Source of the DNA: Enterobacteriaceae endosymbiont of Donacia simplex
GTDB lineage: Bacteria > Pseudomonadota > Gammaproteobacteria > Enterobacterales > Enterobacteriaceae
Direction: 5' to 3'
Length of the DNA: 64,000 nt
NCBI RefSeq assembly: GCF_012568645.1
Contig: NZ_CP046192.1
Location: 354,454 to 418,453, forward strand
Both the position numbers and the translations under genes were made by a program. Positions 40,654 to 49,728 of this stretch are shown here, one piece after another (position 1 is the first letter of the stretch; every line of letters starts with the position of its first letter). The notes below the pieces were generated by a model. It did no database searches and was not told the DNA's origin. It worked only from the letters and a program-made list of their open reading frames with translations.

Positions 40654-41343
40654 GTGATAAAAAATATGATAAATATAAAAAAATATATGTTGTTTTTTAG
40701 CATGTTATTTTTATTATTAGTTACATCTAATAATTGTTTAGCATCTAGTGAATTATCTGATTTTTCTTTATATGATAAATTAACAAAAGAAGAACAACAA
40801 TTATTTACTAAAGAATTTGGGAAAAAACCAGTTATAGTTGAGTTTTTTTCATTTTTATGTTCTCATTGTTATGAACTTTATACAGGTATTAATCAAAAAA
40901 TTTTAAAAAATAAAATACCTAAGAATGTAAAAATTATAAAAATTCACTATAGTAAAATAGGTCAAGAATCAGGTTTATCTACTGTATTAGGATATGCTTG
41001 GGTTGTGGCTAAAATGTTAAATGTACAAGATAAAGTCCTTGGTCCAATTTTTGATGGTATTCATAAAACATCATCTATTCATGATCATAATTCTATAAAA
41101 AGAATTTTTATGAGAAAAGCTGGAATTACAGGTAATATGTTTGACGCAGCATGGAATAGTAATATAGCAAAAATATTATTTGAAAAAGAATATGATACAG
41201 TTGAAAAACTTAATATCCATTTAGTCCCAGATGTATATATTAATAATAAATTTGTAATGAATATTTCTGCATTATACACTAGTGACAATGATAATTTTTA
41301 TCAAAACTATATTAGTTTAATAAAAAAACTTTTAAAAAAATAA
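40654..41343 (+). CDS. dsbA: periplasmic thiol:disulfide oxidoreductase DsbA, CSHC active site
   Basis: Introduces disulfides into exported proteins. It has 229 residues including a signal peptide (hydrophobic core about residues 11-25, probable cleavage after 'NNCLA'). The thioredoxin-fold active site 'FFSFLCSHCYEL' (Cys69-Ser-His-Cys72) replaces the usual CPHC. The cis-proline loop is 'LVPDVYINNKF'. The helical insertion ('DAAWNS') is kept. It lies upstream of polA, as in E. coli (dsbA...polA). The redox partner DsbB is not in the window. Confidence 0.93.
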   Translation: MIKNMINIKKYMLFFSMLFLLLVTSNNCLASSELSDFSLYDKLTKEEQQLFTKEFGKKPVIVEFFSFLCSHCYELYTGINQKILKNKIPKNVKIIKIHYSKIGQESGLSTVLGYAWVVAKMLNVQDKVLGPIFDGIHKTSSIHDHNSIKRIFMRKAGITGNMFDAAWNSNIAKILFEKEYDTVEKLNIHLVPDVYINNKFVMNISALYTSDNDNFYQNYISLIKKLLKK

Positions 41344-41385
41344 AAATTTAAAAAAAAAGATATATTTTAAGTATATTTAAAAAAT

Positions 41386-42246
41386 ATGAGAAAAAAAATA
41401 ATTTTAATTGATGGATCATTTTGTTTATATCGTGCTTATTATGCTTTACCTAATTTAATTAGTACTAAAGGATATCCTACAGGTGCAATATATGGTTTTA
41501 TTAAAATTTTTAATAAAATTATAAAAATGAACATAAATAGTTATTTTTTAATTATATTTGATACTAAAGGAATATCTTTTAGAAAAAAAATTTTTAGTGA
41601 ATATAAATCAAAAAGAATTAATATGCCTGATAATTTAATTTTACAAATTAAACCTTTATTAAAAATTATACAGGCAATGGGATATAATTTTATATCTATA
41701 AAAAATATAGAAGCAGATGACATAATTGGTACTTTATCATTAATAGCAGAACAAAAAAATTATTTAGTTTTTATTTTTAGTTTAGATAAAGATATAACAC
41801 AATTAGTTAATGAAAATATAAAAATAATAAATCCTATTAATTATTCTATTTCTGGACCGAAAGAAATATATAAAAAATATGGAGTGTACCCAGAATTTAT
41901 TAGTGATTTACTAGCTCTAAGTGGTGATTCCATTGATAATATTCCTGGAGTTCCAGGAATAGGAAATAAAATTAGTCAAAAGTTAATAAATAATTTAGGA
42001 AATTTAAAAAACATTTATAAAAATATAAATATTATTAATAATATGAATTTTAGAGGAGGTTATAACATAAAAAAAAAACTTATAAAATATAAAAAATTAG
42101 TTTTTTTATATCATAAATTAACAAAAATTAAAACTAATATTAATATGAATGTAGATTATTTTAATTTTTTAAAATTTAAAAAAAAAACACAAACAAATTG
42201 TTTGAAATATTTATTTCAAAAATATGAGTTTAATAAATTAAATTAG
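41386..42246 (+). CDS. polA: DNA polymerase I reduced to its 5'-3' exonuclease domain
   Basis: Flap/5' nuclease that removes RNA primers. It has 286 residues and corresponds to the first part of E. coli PolA, ending at the point equivalent to E. coli 'FKKYEFKRW'. Nuclease motifs are complete: 'IDGSFCLYRAYYALP', 'IFDTKGISFRKKIFSEYKS', 'EADDIIGTL', 'FSLDKDITQLV' and the helix-hairpin-helix 'GDSIDNIPGVPGIGNKISQKLI'. The proofreading and polymerase (Klenow) parts are absent, and only 52 bases separate it from engB. A similar nuclease-only PolA is known in Buchnera. Confidence 0.94.
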   Translation: MRKKIILIDGSFCLYRAYYALPNLISTKGYPTGAIYGFIKIFNKIIKMNINSYFLIIFDTKGISFRKKIFSEYKSKRINMPDNLILQIKPLLKIIQAMGYNFISIKNIEADDIIGTLSLIAEQKNYLVFIFSLDKDITQLVNENIKIINPINYSISGPKEIYKKYGVYPEFISDLLALSGDSIDNIPGVPGIGNKISQKLINNLGNLKNIYKNINIINNMNFRGGYNIKKKLIKYKKLVFLYHKLTKIKTNINMNVDYFNFLKFKKKTQTNCLKYLFQKYEFNKLN

Positions 42247-42298
42247 AATTTTTTATAATTTATTTTATATATTATTCTATTTATTATAAATATTTAGA

Positions 42299-42904
42299 TT
42301 ATAACCAATAATTAATATTATTTTTTATTTTTTTTAAATTTTTTTTTTCAATTGTAGAAAATGTAATTAATTGAATATTATTTAAAGATAAATTATTAAT
42401 TTTTTTTCTTAAAATTTTTGTTATTTGATTTATATTATTTTTTATATTTTTCTTAGATATTTTATCAGTTTTATTTAATATTAATAAAATTGGTTTTTTA
42501 TAAAAAATTATCTTTTTTAAAATTATTAAATCTATTTTTTTTAAGAAATGACGGATATCAATTAAAAGAATAACTACTTTTAATGAATTTTCATGTTCTA
42601 AATATTTTCGTAAAATATTATAATACTTAAATTTATATTTTTTAATAAATTTATTATATCCATATCCAGGAAAATCTAAAAAACGAATTTTTTTTTCACT
42701 ATTTTCAAATACATTTATAAATAATGTGGATCCAGGAGTTTTACTTACATAAGCTATTTTTTTGTTAAGTAAAAGATTTATAATAGTAGATTTACCTACA
42801 TTAGAATAACCAATAAATATAATATCACGACTATTAACCATATTAGTCAAATTATTAATATTTAAAGTACTATAATTAAAATTAATATTATTAAAATTAT
42901 TCAT
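42299..42904 (-). CDS. engB: ribosome-biogenesis GTPase EngB (YihA/YsxC)
   Basis: GTPase involved in large-subunit assembly and cell division. It has 201 residues (E. coli 210). The G1 motif is 'GYSNVGKST' (32-40), G3 is 'DFPGYGYNKF', and G4 is 'LNKTDK'. The order polA, engB, typA follows E. coli. The spf small RNA that sits between polA and yihA in E. coli is absent. Confidence 0.94.
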   Translation of the reverse strand: MNNFNNINFNYSTLNINNLTNMVNSRDIIFIGYSNVGKSTIINLLLNKKIAYVSKTPGSTLFINVFENSEKKIRFLDFPGYGYNKFIKKYKFKYYNILRKYLEHENSLKVVILLIDIRHFLKKIDLIILKKIIFYKKPILLILNKTDKISKKNIKNNINQITKILRKKINNLSLNNIQLITFSTIEKKNLKKIKNNINYWL

Positions 42905-43023
42905 TTTTTTTATATAATTACAATTATTAAAATATAAAATGTTAATATTTTTATTAGATACAATTTAATTATATATTAATAAAAAATTTAAACAATTAAA
43001 TAGTATTTTATTAGGATTTATTT

Positions 43024-44850
43024 ATGAAAAAAATACGTAATATAGCTATTGTTGCACATATAGATCATGGAAAAACTACACTAATAGATAAATTATTACA
43101 AGAATCTGATCATTTTAAAAATACATTTAAAGATAGTAATAATATAAATAGGGTAATGGATAGTAATGAATTAGAAAAAGAAAAAGGAATAACTATTTTT
43201 TCAAAAAATACATCTATTTTTTGGAAAAATTATAAAATCAATATAATTGATACTCCTGGACATGCAGATTTTGGTGCAGAAGTAGAACGTATTTTATCAA
43301 TGGTAGATTCTGTATTATTACTAGTTGATGCTGTTGAAGGTCCTATGCCTCAAACACGATTTGTTGCATTAAAATCTTTTGCCTATAATTTAAAACCAAT
43401 TGTAGTAGTTAATAAAATAGATAGAAATTTTATTAGACCAGATTGGGTTGTAAATCAAATATTTGATTTATTTGTTAATTTAAATGCTTCTGATGAACAA
43501 TTAGATTTTCCTATAGTATATACTTCTGCACTTAAAGGAACTTCTGGATATGATGTTAATGAAATGGGAAAAAATATGGATATATTATTTAAAACTATTA
43601 TTGAACATGTTCCCTCTCCAAGAGGAAATATTAATAAACCATTTCAAATGCAAATATCTCAAATAGAATATAATAAATATATAGGTAATATTTGTATTGG
43701 TTTAATAAATAATGGAAATATTAAAAAAAATCAATATGTTAATATTATTAAAAAAAATAATAAAGTGAAAAAAGCTAAAATTTTATATATTATATTTAAT
43801 ATAGGATTAAAACCTGTTTATACTGATAATGCTAAATCTGGAGATATCGTAGGTATTGCTGGTTCAGGATTTGAAAATGTAAATATTTCAAATACAATTT
43901 GTGATATTAATCATTATATATCTTTACCTTCTCTCATAATAGAAAAACCTAAAATAGGAATGTTATTTCATGTAAATAATTCTCCATTTTCTGGTATGGA
44001 AGGAAAATATATAACATCTAATAAAATATTTAATAGAATTAATAAAGAATGTTTACATGATGTTGCGTTAAAAATAACTAAAACAAAAAATAGTAATATT
44101 TTTTATGTTTCTGGTAGAGGAGAATTACATTTAATTGTTTTAATAGAGAATATGAGAAAAGAAGGATTTGAGTTATCGGTATCTAAACCAGAAATTATAT
44201 CTAAAATAATTAATGGGTTAAAACAAGAACCATTTGAAATATTAATTTTAGATTTTAAACAAGATAAAAAAGGTAATATAATTCAATTAATTAGTAAAAG
44301 AAAAGCTATTATAAATAATATTATTTTAGATGATTATAATAATAGAATTAAAATTGAAGCAATTATTTCAAGTAGAGGATTAATTGGTTTTCGAAATGAA
44401 TTCATAAATATAACTTCAGGTACTGGTATAATGAATTCTTTTTTTAGTCATTATGGTGTTAATCAATACCATATAATTGGGGAAAGGAATAATGGTGTTT
44501 TAATTGCAAATAAAGAAGGTTATGCAGTTTCTTTTGCTTTACATAATTTACAATCCAGAGGTAAATTATTTATTAATCCAGGAGAGAAAGTTTATGAAGG
44601 ACAGGTAATAGGTGTTCATAATAAATCAAATGATCTTACTGTGAATTGTTTAATTAATAAAAAATTAACTAATATGAGAGCATCAGGTAGTGATAATCCT
44701 ATTAATTTAATTTCTGTAAAAAAAATATCATTAGAAGAAGCCATAGATTTTATTAATAATGATGAACTAGTAGAAATTACACCAAAATCAATTCGTATTC
44801 GAAAAAAATATTTAACAAAATCCCAGCGTAAATTAACAAAAAAAATATAA
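43024..44850 (+). CDS. typA: ribosome-associated GTPase TypA/BipA
   Basis: EF-G-like translational GTPase with roles in 50S assembly and stress. It has 608 residues (E. coli 607). '[10 protein letters not shown]' (G1), '[11 protein letters not shown]' (G2), '[15 protein letters not shown]' (G3) and 'NKIDR' (G4) are intact. The BipA-specific C-terminal domain is present, including '[16 protein letters not shown]' and '[16 protein letters not shown]'. It is convergent with ssrA, 46 bases away. Confidence 0.96.
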   Translation: MKKIRNIAIVAHIDHGKTTLIDKLLQESDHFKNTFKDSNNINRVMDSNELEKEKGITIFSKNTSIFWKNYKINIIDTPGHADFGAEVERILSMVDSVLLLVDAVEGPMPQTRFVALKSFAYNLKPIVVVNKIDRNFIRPDWVVNQIFDLFVNLNASDEQLDFPIVYTSALKGTSGYDVNEMGKNMDILFKTIIEHVPSPRGNINKPFQMQISQIEYNKYIGNICIGLINNGNIKKNQYVNIIKKNNKVKKAKILYIIFNIGLKPVYTDNAKSGDIVGIAGSGFENVNISNTICDINHYISLPSLIIEKPKIGMLFHVNNSPFSGMEGKYITSNKIFNRINKECLHDVALKITKTKNSNIFYVSGRGELHLIVLIENMRKEGFELSVSKPEIISKIINGLKQEPFEILILDFKQDKKGNIIQLISKRKAIINNIILDDYNNRIKIEAIISSRGLIGFRNEFINITSGTGIMNSFFSHYGVNQYHIIGERNNGVLIANKEGYAVSFALHNLQSRGKLFINPGEKVYEGQVIGVHNKSNDLTVNCLINKKLTNMRASGSDNPINLISVKKISLEEAIDFINNDELVEITPKSIRIRKKYLTKSQRKLTKKI

Positions 44851-44896
44851 AAATTTAAATATTATTTATTTATTTATATAATTAAATAATAATTAT

Positions 44897-45256
44897 TGGA
44901 GCTGGGGGGATTCGAACCCCCGTCCAAAATTACTACACTTTTAGAACTACATGTTTAGTTTTATTTTATAAAGATTTCTTAATATAAACTAATAAAACTA
45001 AGTTTTATATTATATAGTCTAATAATAACTTTAATATATAATTTTAAGACTAATTGTATACGATCTCTTTTTTTATGACCTGTTTGCTTTTATCAAAGAG
45101 AAAAATAATAAGAAACAGGGCTTCCTGCAGTTTTTTATGCTGCTAAAGCGTATTTTTCAGTATTTGCAACTATATTATACGGTTTTTTTACAAGGCCTAC
45201 CGTTCCTTGACATGCTCTTCAAGTTTTATAACTTTGTCAAATCCATAATCAGCCCC
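44897..45256 (-). ncRNA. ssrA: transfer-messenger RNA (tmRNA)
   Basis: Rescues stalled ribosomes together with SmpB. The 5' end GGGGCTGATTATGGATTTGA and the 3' end GGGTTCGAATCCCCCCAGCT form the tRNA-like domain. The 3' CCA is not encoded: AAT follows the last stem base. The region is clearly richer in G and C than its surroundings. The internal reading frame and pseudoknot-like segments are present. It lies immediately downstream of smpB on the same strand, 7 bases apart, reflecting the smpB-ssrA linkage of E. coli. Confidence 0.95.
45135..45167 (-). other. tmRNA proteolysis-tag reading frame
   Basis: Starting from the resume codon GCA, the frame encodes ANTEKYALAA and then TAA. E. coli has ANDENYALAA. 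The C-terminal YALAA degron recognised by ClpXP/ClpAP/SspB-type pathways is unchanged; only two internal positions differ (D to T, N to K). The upstream TATAGTTGCA context resembles the E. coli resume site. Confidence 0.9.
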
Positions 45257-45263
45257 ATAAATT

Positions 45264-45721
45264 TTAAATATTCTTTTTTAAAAAACGTAATTTATTAATA
45301 TTCCATTCTTTATTTTTTATAATATTTCTTTTATCGTATTTTCTTTTACCTTTTACAATAGCAATTCTTAATTTACACCAAGATTTTTTCCAAAAAAGAC
45401 CAATAACTACAGCAGTAAAACCTTTTAAATTTATATAATTTTTTAATAATTCTATTTCTTTTTTTTTTAATAATAATTGTTTTTTTCTATTATTATCATA
45501 TTTTATATGATTACAAATTGTCTTTATAGGATTAATATCTAAATTAAATACATAAACTTTATTATATAAGAAACTTATATAACTATTAATAATATTAACT
45601 CTATTTAATCTTAATGATTTTACTTCCCAACCTTGTAAAATAAGACCTGCATTAATTTTTTCCTTAATAAAAAAATTATGGTAAATTTTTTTATTAAAAA
45701 TAATATATTTTTTTTTTCCAT
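45264..45721 (-). CDS. smpB: tmRNA-binding protein SmpB, start codon out of frame across poly(A)
   Basis: Delivers tmRNA to stalled ribosomes. The minus-strand frame ending at 45264 encodes 'KEKINAGLILQGWEVKSLRLN', 'GFTAVVIGLFWKKSWCKLRIAIVKGKRKYDKR' and 'KEWNINKLRFLKKN', matching E. coli SmpB throughout. No in-frame ATG exists. The plausible ATG (45721-45719) is followed by G and ten A (T run 45708-45717), which leaves it one base out of frame. An eleventh A would give MEKKKYIIF... and a normal-length protein. A non-ATG start inside the tract is the alternative. Confidence 0.88.
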
Positions 45722-46027
45722 AATAAAAATATTTTATTATTAAATATTATTAATTATAGTCTTTATATTTAATAAGATCAATATATTAAATAATATATAT
45801 TTTAAAAAATATTTTTTAAAAATTAAAATATATTTATTAATTAAAATTTTATATATTATAATCTTATTATTTATTAAATAAATATAATATTCTATTAATT
45901 TAAAATTTTATTTTATAATTATTTAATAAATTTTTTAATATTTATTATTATAAAAAATAATATATATTATTATTTATAATAAGTATTTATTTTTAAATTT
46001 TATATAAAACTTATATAAGGATGATAT
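45722..46027. other. 306-base non-coding divergent gap, smpB to grpE
   Basis: Almost pure A+T with no conserved open frame. The only clear signal is AAGGA about 7 bases before the grpE ATG, a good Shine-Dalgarno sequence. No sigma-32-type heat-shock promoter (CTTGAAA...CCCCAT) was recognised for grpE. Confidence 0.5.
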
Positions 46028-46672
46028 ATGAAAAATAATCAATCATCAATTGATATTAAAAAAAATAATATAGAAAAAAAAGATGATAAAAATATAAAAG
46101 AAAAAAATTGTAAAAATATAAAAAAAAATGAAAATGTTAAAAAACATGATATTGAATATTTTAAAGAAAAAAATAATAAGTATAAATTTAAAATTATTGA
46201 ACTTAAAAAACAATTAAAAGAAAATGAAAATAATATATGGGATTTAAAATTACGATCTCAATCTGAAATTGAAAACATAAGACGTAGAACTTTATTAGAT
46301 ATAGAAAAAGCTTATAAATTTTCATTAGAAAAATTTATTAATGAATTATTACCAGTAATAGATAATTTAGAAAGAGCTATAGATTTAAAAAAAAAACAGA
46401 AAAATAATATTGATTTATCTATAATAGAAGGTATTGAATTAACATTAAAATCGTTATTAGTATTAATTAAAAAATTTGGTGTAAGTATTATAGATGAAAT
46501 TAATATACCATTTGATCCTACTCAACATCAAGCGATGTCTATTATAGAATCGGATGTAATTAAAGAAAATTATATTTTAAAAATTTTACAAAAAGGATAT
46601 TTTCTTAATATGAGATTATTAAGACCTGCAATGGTAATTGTATCTAAAACTAAAAAAATTAATAATAATTAA
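46028..46672 (+). CDS. grpE: nucleotide-exchange factor GrpE
   Basis: Exchanges ADP on DnaK in the heat-shock chaperone cycle. It has 214 residues (E. coli 197). The first 45 or so are a Lys/Asn-rich, low-complexity leader. A long coiled-coil follows, then 'LRSQSEIENIRRRT', 'ELLPVIDNLERAI', and the C-terminal beta domain 'PFDPTQHQAMSIIESD' with 'LRPAMVIVSK'. A Shine-Dalgarno-like AAGGA precedes the ATG. It is followed by a strong terminator. Confidence 0.94.
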   Translation: MKNNQSSIDIKKNNIEKKDDKNIKEKNCKNIKKNENVKKHDIEYFKEKNNKYKFKIIELKKQLKENENNIWDLKLRSQSEIENIRRRTLLDIEKAYKFSLEKFINELLPVIDNLERAIDLKKKQKNNIDLSIIEGIELTLKSLLVLIKKFGVSIIDEINIPFDPTQHQAMSIIESDVIKENYILKILQKGYFLNMRLLRPAMVIVSKTKKINNN

Positions 46673-46686
46673 TGTTTATTTTTGTT

Positions 46687-46729
46687 AATATGTTTATTAA
46701 CTATTATAGTTAATGAACATATTATTTTT
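46687..46729 (+). terminator. intrinsic terminator after grpE
   Basis: A 17-base stem with one G-U pair (46687-46703 with 46707-46723) and a 3-base loop TTA is followed by a T run. It begins 14 bases after the grpE stop and ends before rpmB. It is among the strongest hairpins in the window. Confidence 0.75.
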
Positions 46730-46769
46730 ATAAAATATTCTTAAAACTTTGAAAAATAGGATTTTATAA

Positions 46770-46988
46770 ATGTCTAAAATTTGTCAAATAACAGGTAAGA
46801 AAACAGTAAAAGGTAATAATCGTTCTCATGCAATGAATGCAACTAAAAGAAAGTTTTTACCAAATATTCATTTTCATAAGTTTTGGATAGAAAAAAAAAA
46901 AAAATTTATAACTATAAAAGTATCAGCAAAAGGTATGAGATTAATAAATAAAAAAGGTATTGAAAATATTTATTTATATAAAAAATAA
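46770..46988 (+). CDS. rpmB: 50S ribosomal protein L28
   Basis: Large-subunit ribosomal protein. It has 72 residues (E. coli 78). '[31 protein letters not shown]' matches the L28 N-terminus closely, and the C-terminal '[13 protein letters not shown]'-type segment (here with Val-Ser-Ala) is present. It is followed 11 bases later by rpmG, as in E. coli. Confidence 0.95.
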   Translation: MSKICQITGKKTVKGNNRSHAMNATKRKFLPNIHFHKFWIEKKKKFITIKVSAKGMRLINKKGIENIYLYKK

Positions 46989-46999
46989 AGGTTATTTTT

Positions 47000-47164
47000 A
47001 TGGCAAAAAAAACACGTATTTTAATTAAATTAATTTCATCTGCTCAAACTGGTCATTTCTATACTATTACTAAAAATAAAAAAAATATAAAAAAATTAGA
47101 AATAAAAAAATTTGATCCTTATATTAGAAAACATGTATTATATAAAGAAAAAAAAATTAAATAG
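47000..47164 (+). CDS. rpmG: 50S ribosomal protein L33
   Basis: A 54-residue large-subunit protein (E. coli 55), beginning '[20 protein letters not shown]' and ending '[17 protein letters not shown]'. It is the cysteine-free, E. coli-like form. It lies directly after rpmB with AAAGG upstream of the ATG. Too short for many ORF filters, but family identity is clear. Confidence 0.94.
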   Translation: MAKKTRILIKLISSAQTGHFYTITKNKKNIKKLEIKKFDPYIRKHVLYKEKKIK

Positions 47165-47196
47165 AGTTTAATTCTTTAAAATTAATAATTAATAAT

Positions 47197-47248
47197 ATAT
47201 TAATCAATAATGTTTTTAACAATTAACAATTATTGATTAATATTTTTT
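47197..47248. terminator. bidirectional terminator between rpmG and rpmE
   Basis: A perfect 15-base inverted repeat (47197-47211 with 47229-47243; ATATTAATCAATAAT and its complement) is followed by T residues on the plus strand. It lies between the convergent 3' ends of rpmG and rpmE, so it can stop transcription from both sides. Confidence 0.75.
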
Positions 47249-47256
47249 AAAACAAA

Positions 47257-47478
47257 TTATTCAAAGATTTTAGAATTTTTAAATCTTTTCTTAAAATTTT
47301 CAACACGTCCTTTAGTATCAGTTCTTTTTTGTTTTCCTGTATAAAAAGGATGACATATATAACATACATCTAAATTTAATTCTTTATTATTTTTTAAAGT
47401 TGATCTAGTATTAATAATATTACCACAAGAACATTTTACAGTAATTTTATTATATTCAGGATGGATATTTTTTTTCAT
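47257..47478 (-). CDS. rpmE: 50S ribosomal protein L31 (zinc-binding form)
   Basis: A 73-residue large-subunit protein (E. coli 70). It is the cysteine-containing type, with zinc ligands Cys16 and Cys18 in 'KCSCGN' and Cys39 and Cys42 in '[13 protein letters not shown]'. '[13 protein letters not shown]' closes the family pattern. It is divergent from priA, as in E. coli. Confidence 0.95.
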   Translation of the reverse strand: MKKNIHPEYNKITVKCSCGNIINTRSTLKNNKELNLDVCYICHPFYTGKQKRTDTKGRVENFKKRFKNSKIFE

Positions 47479-47582
47479 AAATTACCAATAATATATTTTT
47501 AAAACAATTTATTTACATATTTTATAAAAATATTTTATTATTACAAGGAAATTTTTATAAAAAAGAATAAAAACTTTAAATT

Positions 47583-49673
47583 ATGAATATTATTAAAGTA
47601 GTATTTAATAATTCTGTTCTATATAACAAATTTGATTACTTATTACCTAAAAATACATCAATTTATATTGGATGTAGAGTTATAGTTCCTATAAAAAAAA
47701 AAAATTATATAGGTATAGTTATCGAAATTAATAATTTTTCTAAAATATCTATAAAAAAATTAAAATTTTTATATAAAATTTTAGATAAAAAACCACTTTT
47801 TAATTCTTCAATTTTAAATTTTGCAAATCAAATTTCTAAATATTATAAATATCCTATTGGATTAATTTTATTTCAGATATTACCAATATTTTTTAGAAAA
47901 AAAAATAAATATAAAATAAATTTAAAAAATACTTTACAAGTAGAAAAAATAAATATTTTAAATAATATAAAATTAATAAAATTATATAATTTTATTAATA
48001 TAAAAAAATTTTTGTCAAATAAAAATAATACACATTTTTTTTATAAAAAAAAAAATAGTAATTTTAATCAAGAAAATATAAATAAAATATTACAATTTTT
48101 AAAAAAAAAAGATTTTCAGAAAAATTTTTATGTTTGGATAACACAAGACAATATTATTTTTCTTGAAAAAATAAATATTTATTTAAATATTATAAAAATG
48201 ATTATATCTCAAAAAAAACAAGTTTTAATAATAGTACCTCAAGAATATCATTTTTTTTATTTATATCAATATTTTATATCTAAATTAGATATTTCAGTAT
48301 GTTTACTATATTCAAATTTTAAAAATCAAAAAACATTATCAATTTGGGAAAATATAAAAAATGGTAAAATATTAATTATCATTGGTACAAAATTTACTAT
48401 TTTTACACAATTTTTTAAATTAGGATTAATCTTTTTAATAGAAGAACATAATTTTATATATAAGAAAACAAATATATATAAATATAATATAAGGAATCTT
48501 GCTATTTTAAGAGCAAAAATAGAAAATATTCCTATTATATTAAGTTCAAAAACATTAAGCTTAGAAACATTATATAATATAAATATCGGAAAATTTAAAT
48601 TTTTATTTAAAAATAATAAAAAAATATTATATACAAATTTTTTTAAGTTTTTAATTTTAGATGTAAATAAACAAATATCAAAATTACAGTTATTTCATAA
48701 AAATTTAATAAAAAAAATACAATTATGTATTAAAAATAATGAACAAATTATTATATATTATAAATATCAAGGATATTCTAATCTTATATTATGTAATTTT
48801 TGTAAAAAACCTTTAAAATGTAAAAATTGTAATAAAAATTATATTTTCTTTAAAAAATTATGGAAATTATATTGTATATATTGTAAAAAAAATATAAACA
48901 TGTTAAGTTTTTGTCCTTTATGTAAAAAAAATTTTTTTATACCAATAGGTATTGGACAAGAACAATTAATTGAATTTTTAAATAAATTATTTCCAAAAAC
49001 ATTAATTTTAAATATTAATAGTAAAAATTTTTTAAAAAAAATTTTATTAATTAAAAATAATAAACCGTTAATAATAATTTCTTCTCAAATTTTATATAAA
49101 GAATATTTTTCTTTTTTAATTAATACTTTAATTATTATTTTAAATATAGATAATATTTTTTTTTCTAAAAATTTTAAAATAACAGAATATTTTTCTCAAT
49201 ATATTTTTAGTATATTAAATAATCATTTAGATATAGGTATTAAAAAAAAAAAAGTTATTCTTCAAACAAATTACCCATATAATGAAATTATTAAAAGAAT
49301 TTTTAAAAAATATAATGAATATTATAAGATTGCACATCTTCTTTTAGAAGAAAGACAAATAATGTTATTACCACCTTTTACTAATCATATTATTTTAATT
49401 TTAGAGTCTTATGATAAAAAAATTTTATTAAATTTTTTAGAAATGTTAAAAAAACAGATAATGTATAAATATGTAAATGAAAAAAATTTCTTTATTATTG
49501 GTCCTTTATCATTATTACAAAATAAAAGAAAAGGATTATTTAGAAAACAAATTATTTTACAACATACTTTAAAAAGTAAATTACAATTTATTATTAGTTA
49601 TATTATCTCTATAATTAAAAAAATTATGAATTTTAATAAAATTAATTTCATAATTAATGTTGATCCAACATAA
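47583..49673 (+). CDS. priA: primosomal protein PriA with erased helicase motifs
   Basis: Restarts collapsed replication forks. It has 696 residues (E. coli 732) and aligns end to end, including the C-terminal 'RQIMLLPPFTNHII' and 'INVDPT'. All eight zinc cysteines survive between about residues 404 and 447 ('LCNFCKKPLKCKNCNK', 'YCIYCKK', 'SFCPLCKK'). Walker A GVTGSGKT has become 'NIIFLEKI' (190-197), DEEH has become 'IEEH' (286-289), GSAT has become 'SSKT' (321-324), and the QVAGRAGR arginine-finger motif is unrecognisable near 543-550. Inference: ATPase and helicase activity lost, structural primosome role possibly kept. It is divergent from rpmE. Confidence 0.9.
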   Translation: MNIIKVVFNNSVLYNKFDYLLPKNTSIYIGCRVIVPIKKKNYIGIVIEINNFSKISIKKLKFLYKILDKKPLFNSSILNFANQISKYYKYPIGLILFQILPIFFRKKNKYKINLKNTLQVEKINILNNIKLIKLYNFINIKKFLSNKNNTHFFYKKKNSNFNQENINKILQFLKKKDFQKNFYVWITQDNIIFLEKINIYLNIIKMIISQKKQVLIIVPQEYHFFYLYQYFISKLDISVCLLYSNFKNQKTLSIWENIKNGKILIIIGTKFTIFTQFFKLGLIFLIEEHNFIYKKTNIYKYNIRNLAILRAKIENIPIILSSKTLSLETLYNINIGKFKFLFKNNKKILYTNFFKFLILDVNKQISKLQLFHKNLIKKIQLCIKNNEQIIIYYKYQGYSNLILCNFCKKPLKCKNCNKNYIFFKKLWKLYCIYCKKNINMLSFCPLCKKNFFIPIGIGQEQLIEFLNKLFPKTLILNINSKNFLKKILLIKNNKPLIIISSQILYKEYFSFLINTLIIILNIDNIFFSKNFKITEYFSQYIFSILNNHLDIGIKKKKVILQTNYPYNEIIKRIFKKYNEYYKIAHLLLEERQIMLLPPFTNHIILILESYDKKILLNFLEMLKKQIMYKYVNEKNFFIIGPLSLLQNKRKGLFRKQIILQHTLKSKLQFIISYIISIIKKIMNFNKINFIINVDPT

Positions 49674-49728
49674 TTATAAATTATAAAAATAACTTAATAT
49701 TTTATTATTAAATATGGTAAATAATCTT

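Noticed and set aside
42247-42298. spf (Spot 42) RNA or Klenow remnant between polA and engB
   Set aside because: Only 52 AT-rich bases with no matching sequence.
44851-44896. Hairpin ATTATTTA/TAAATAAT between typA and ssrA
   Set aside because: Pure A-U 8-base stem with a long loop, no better than background.
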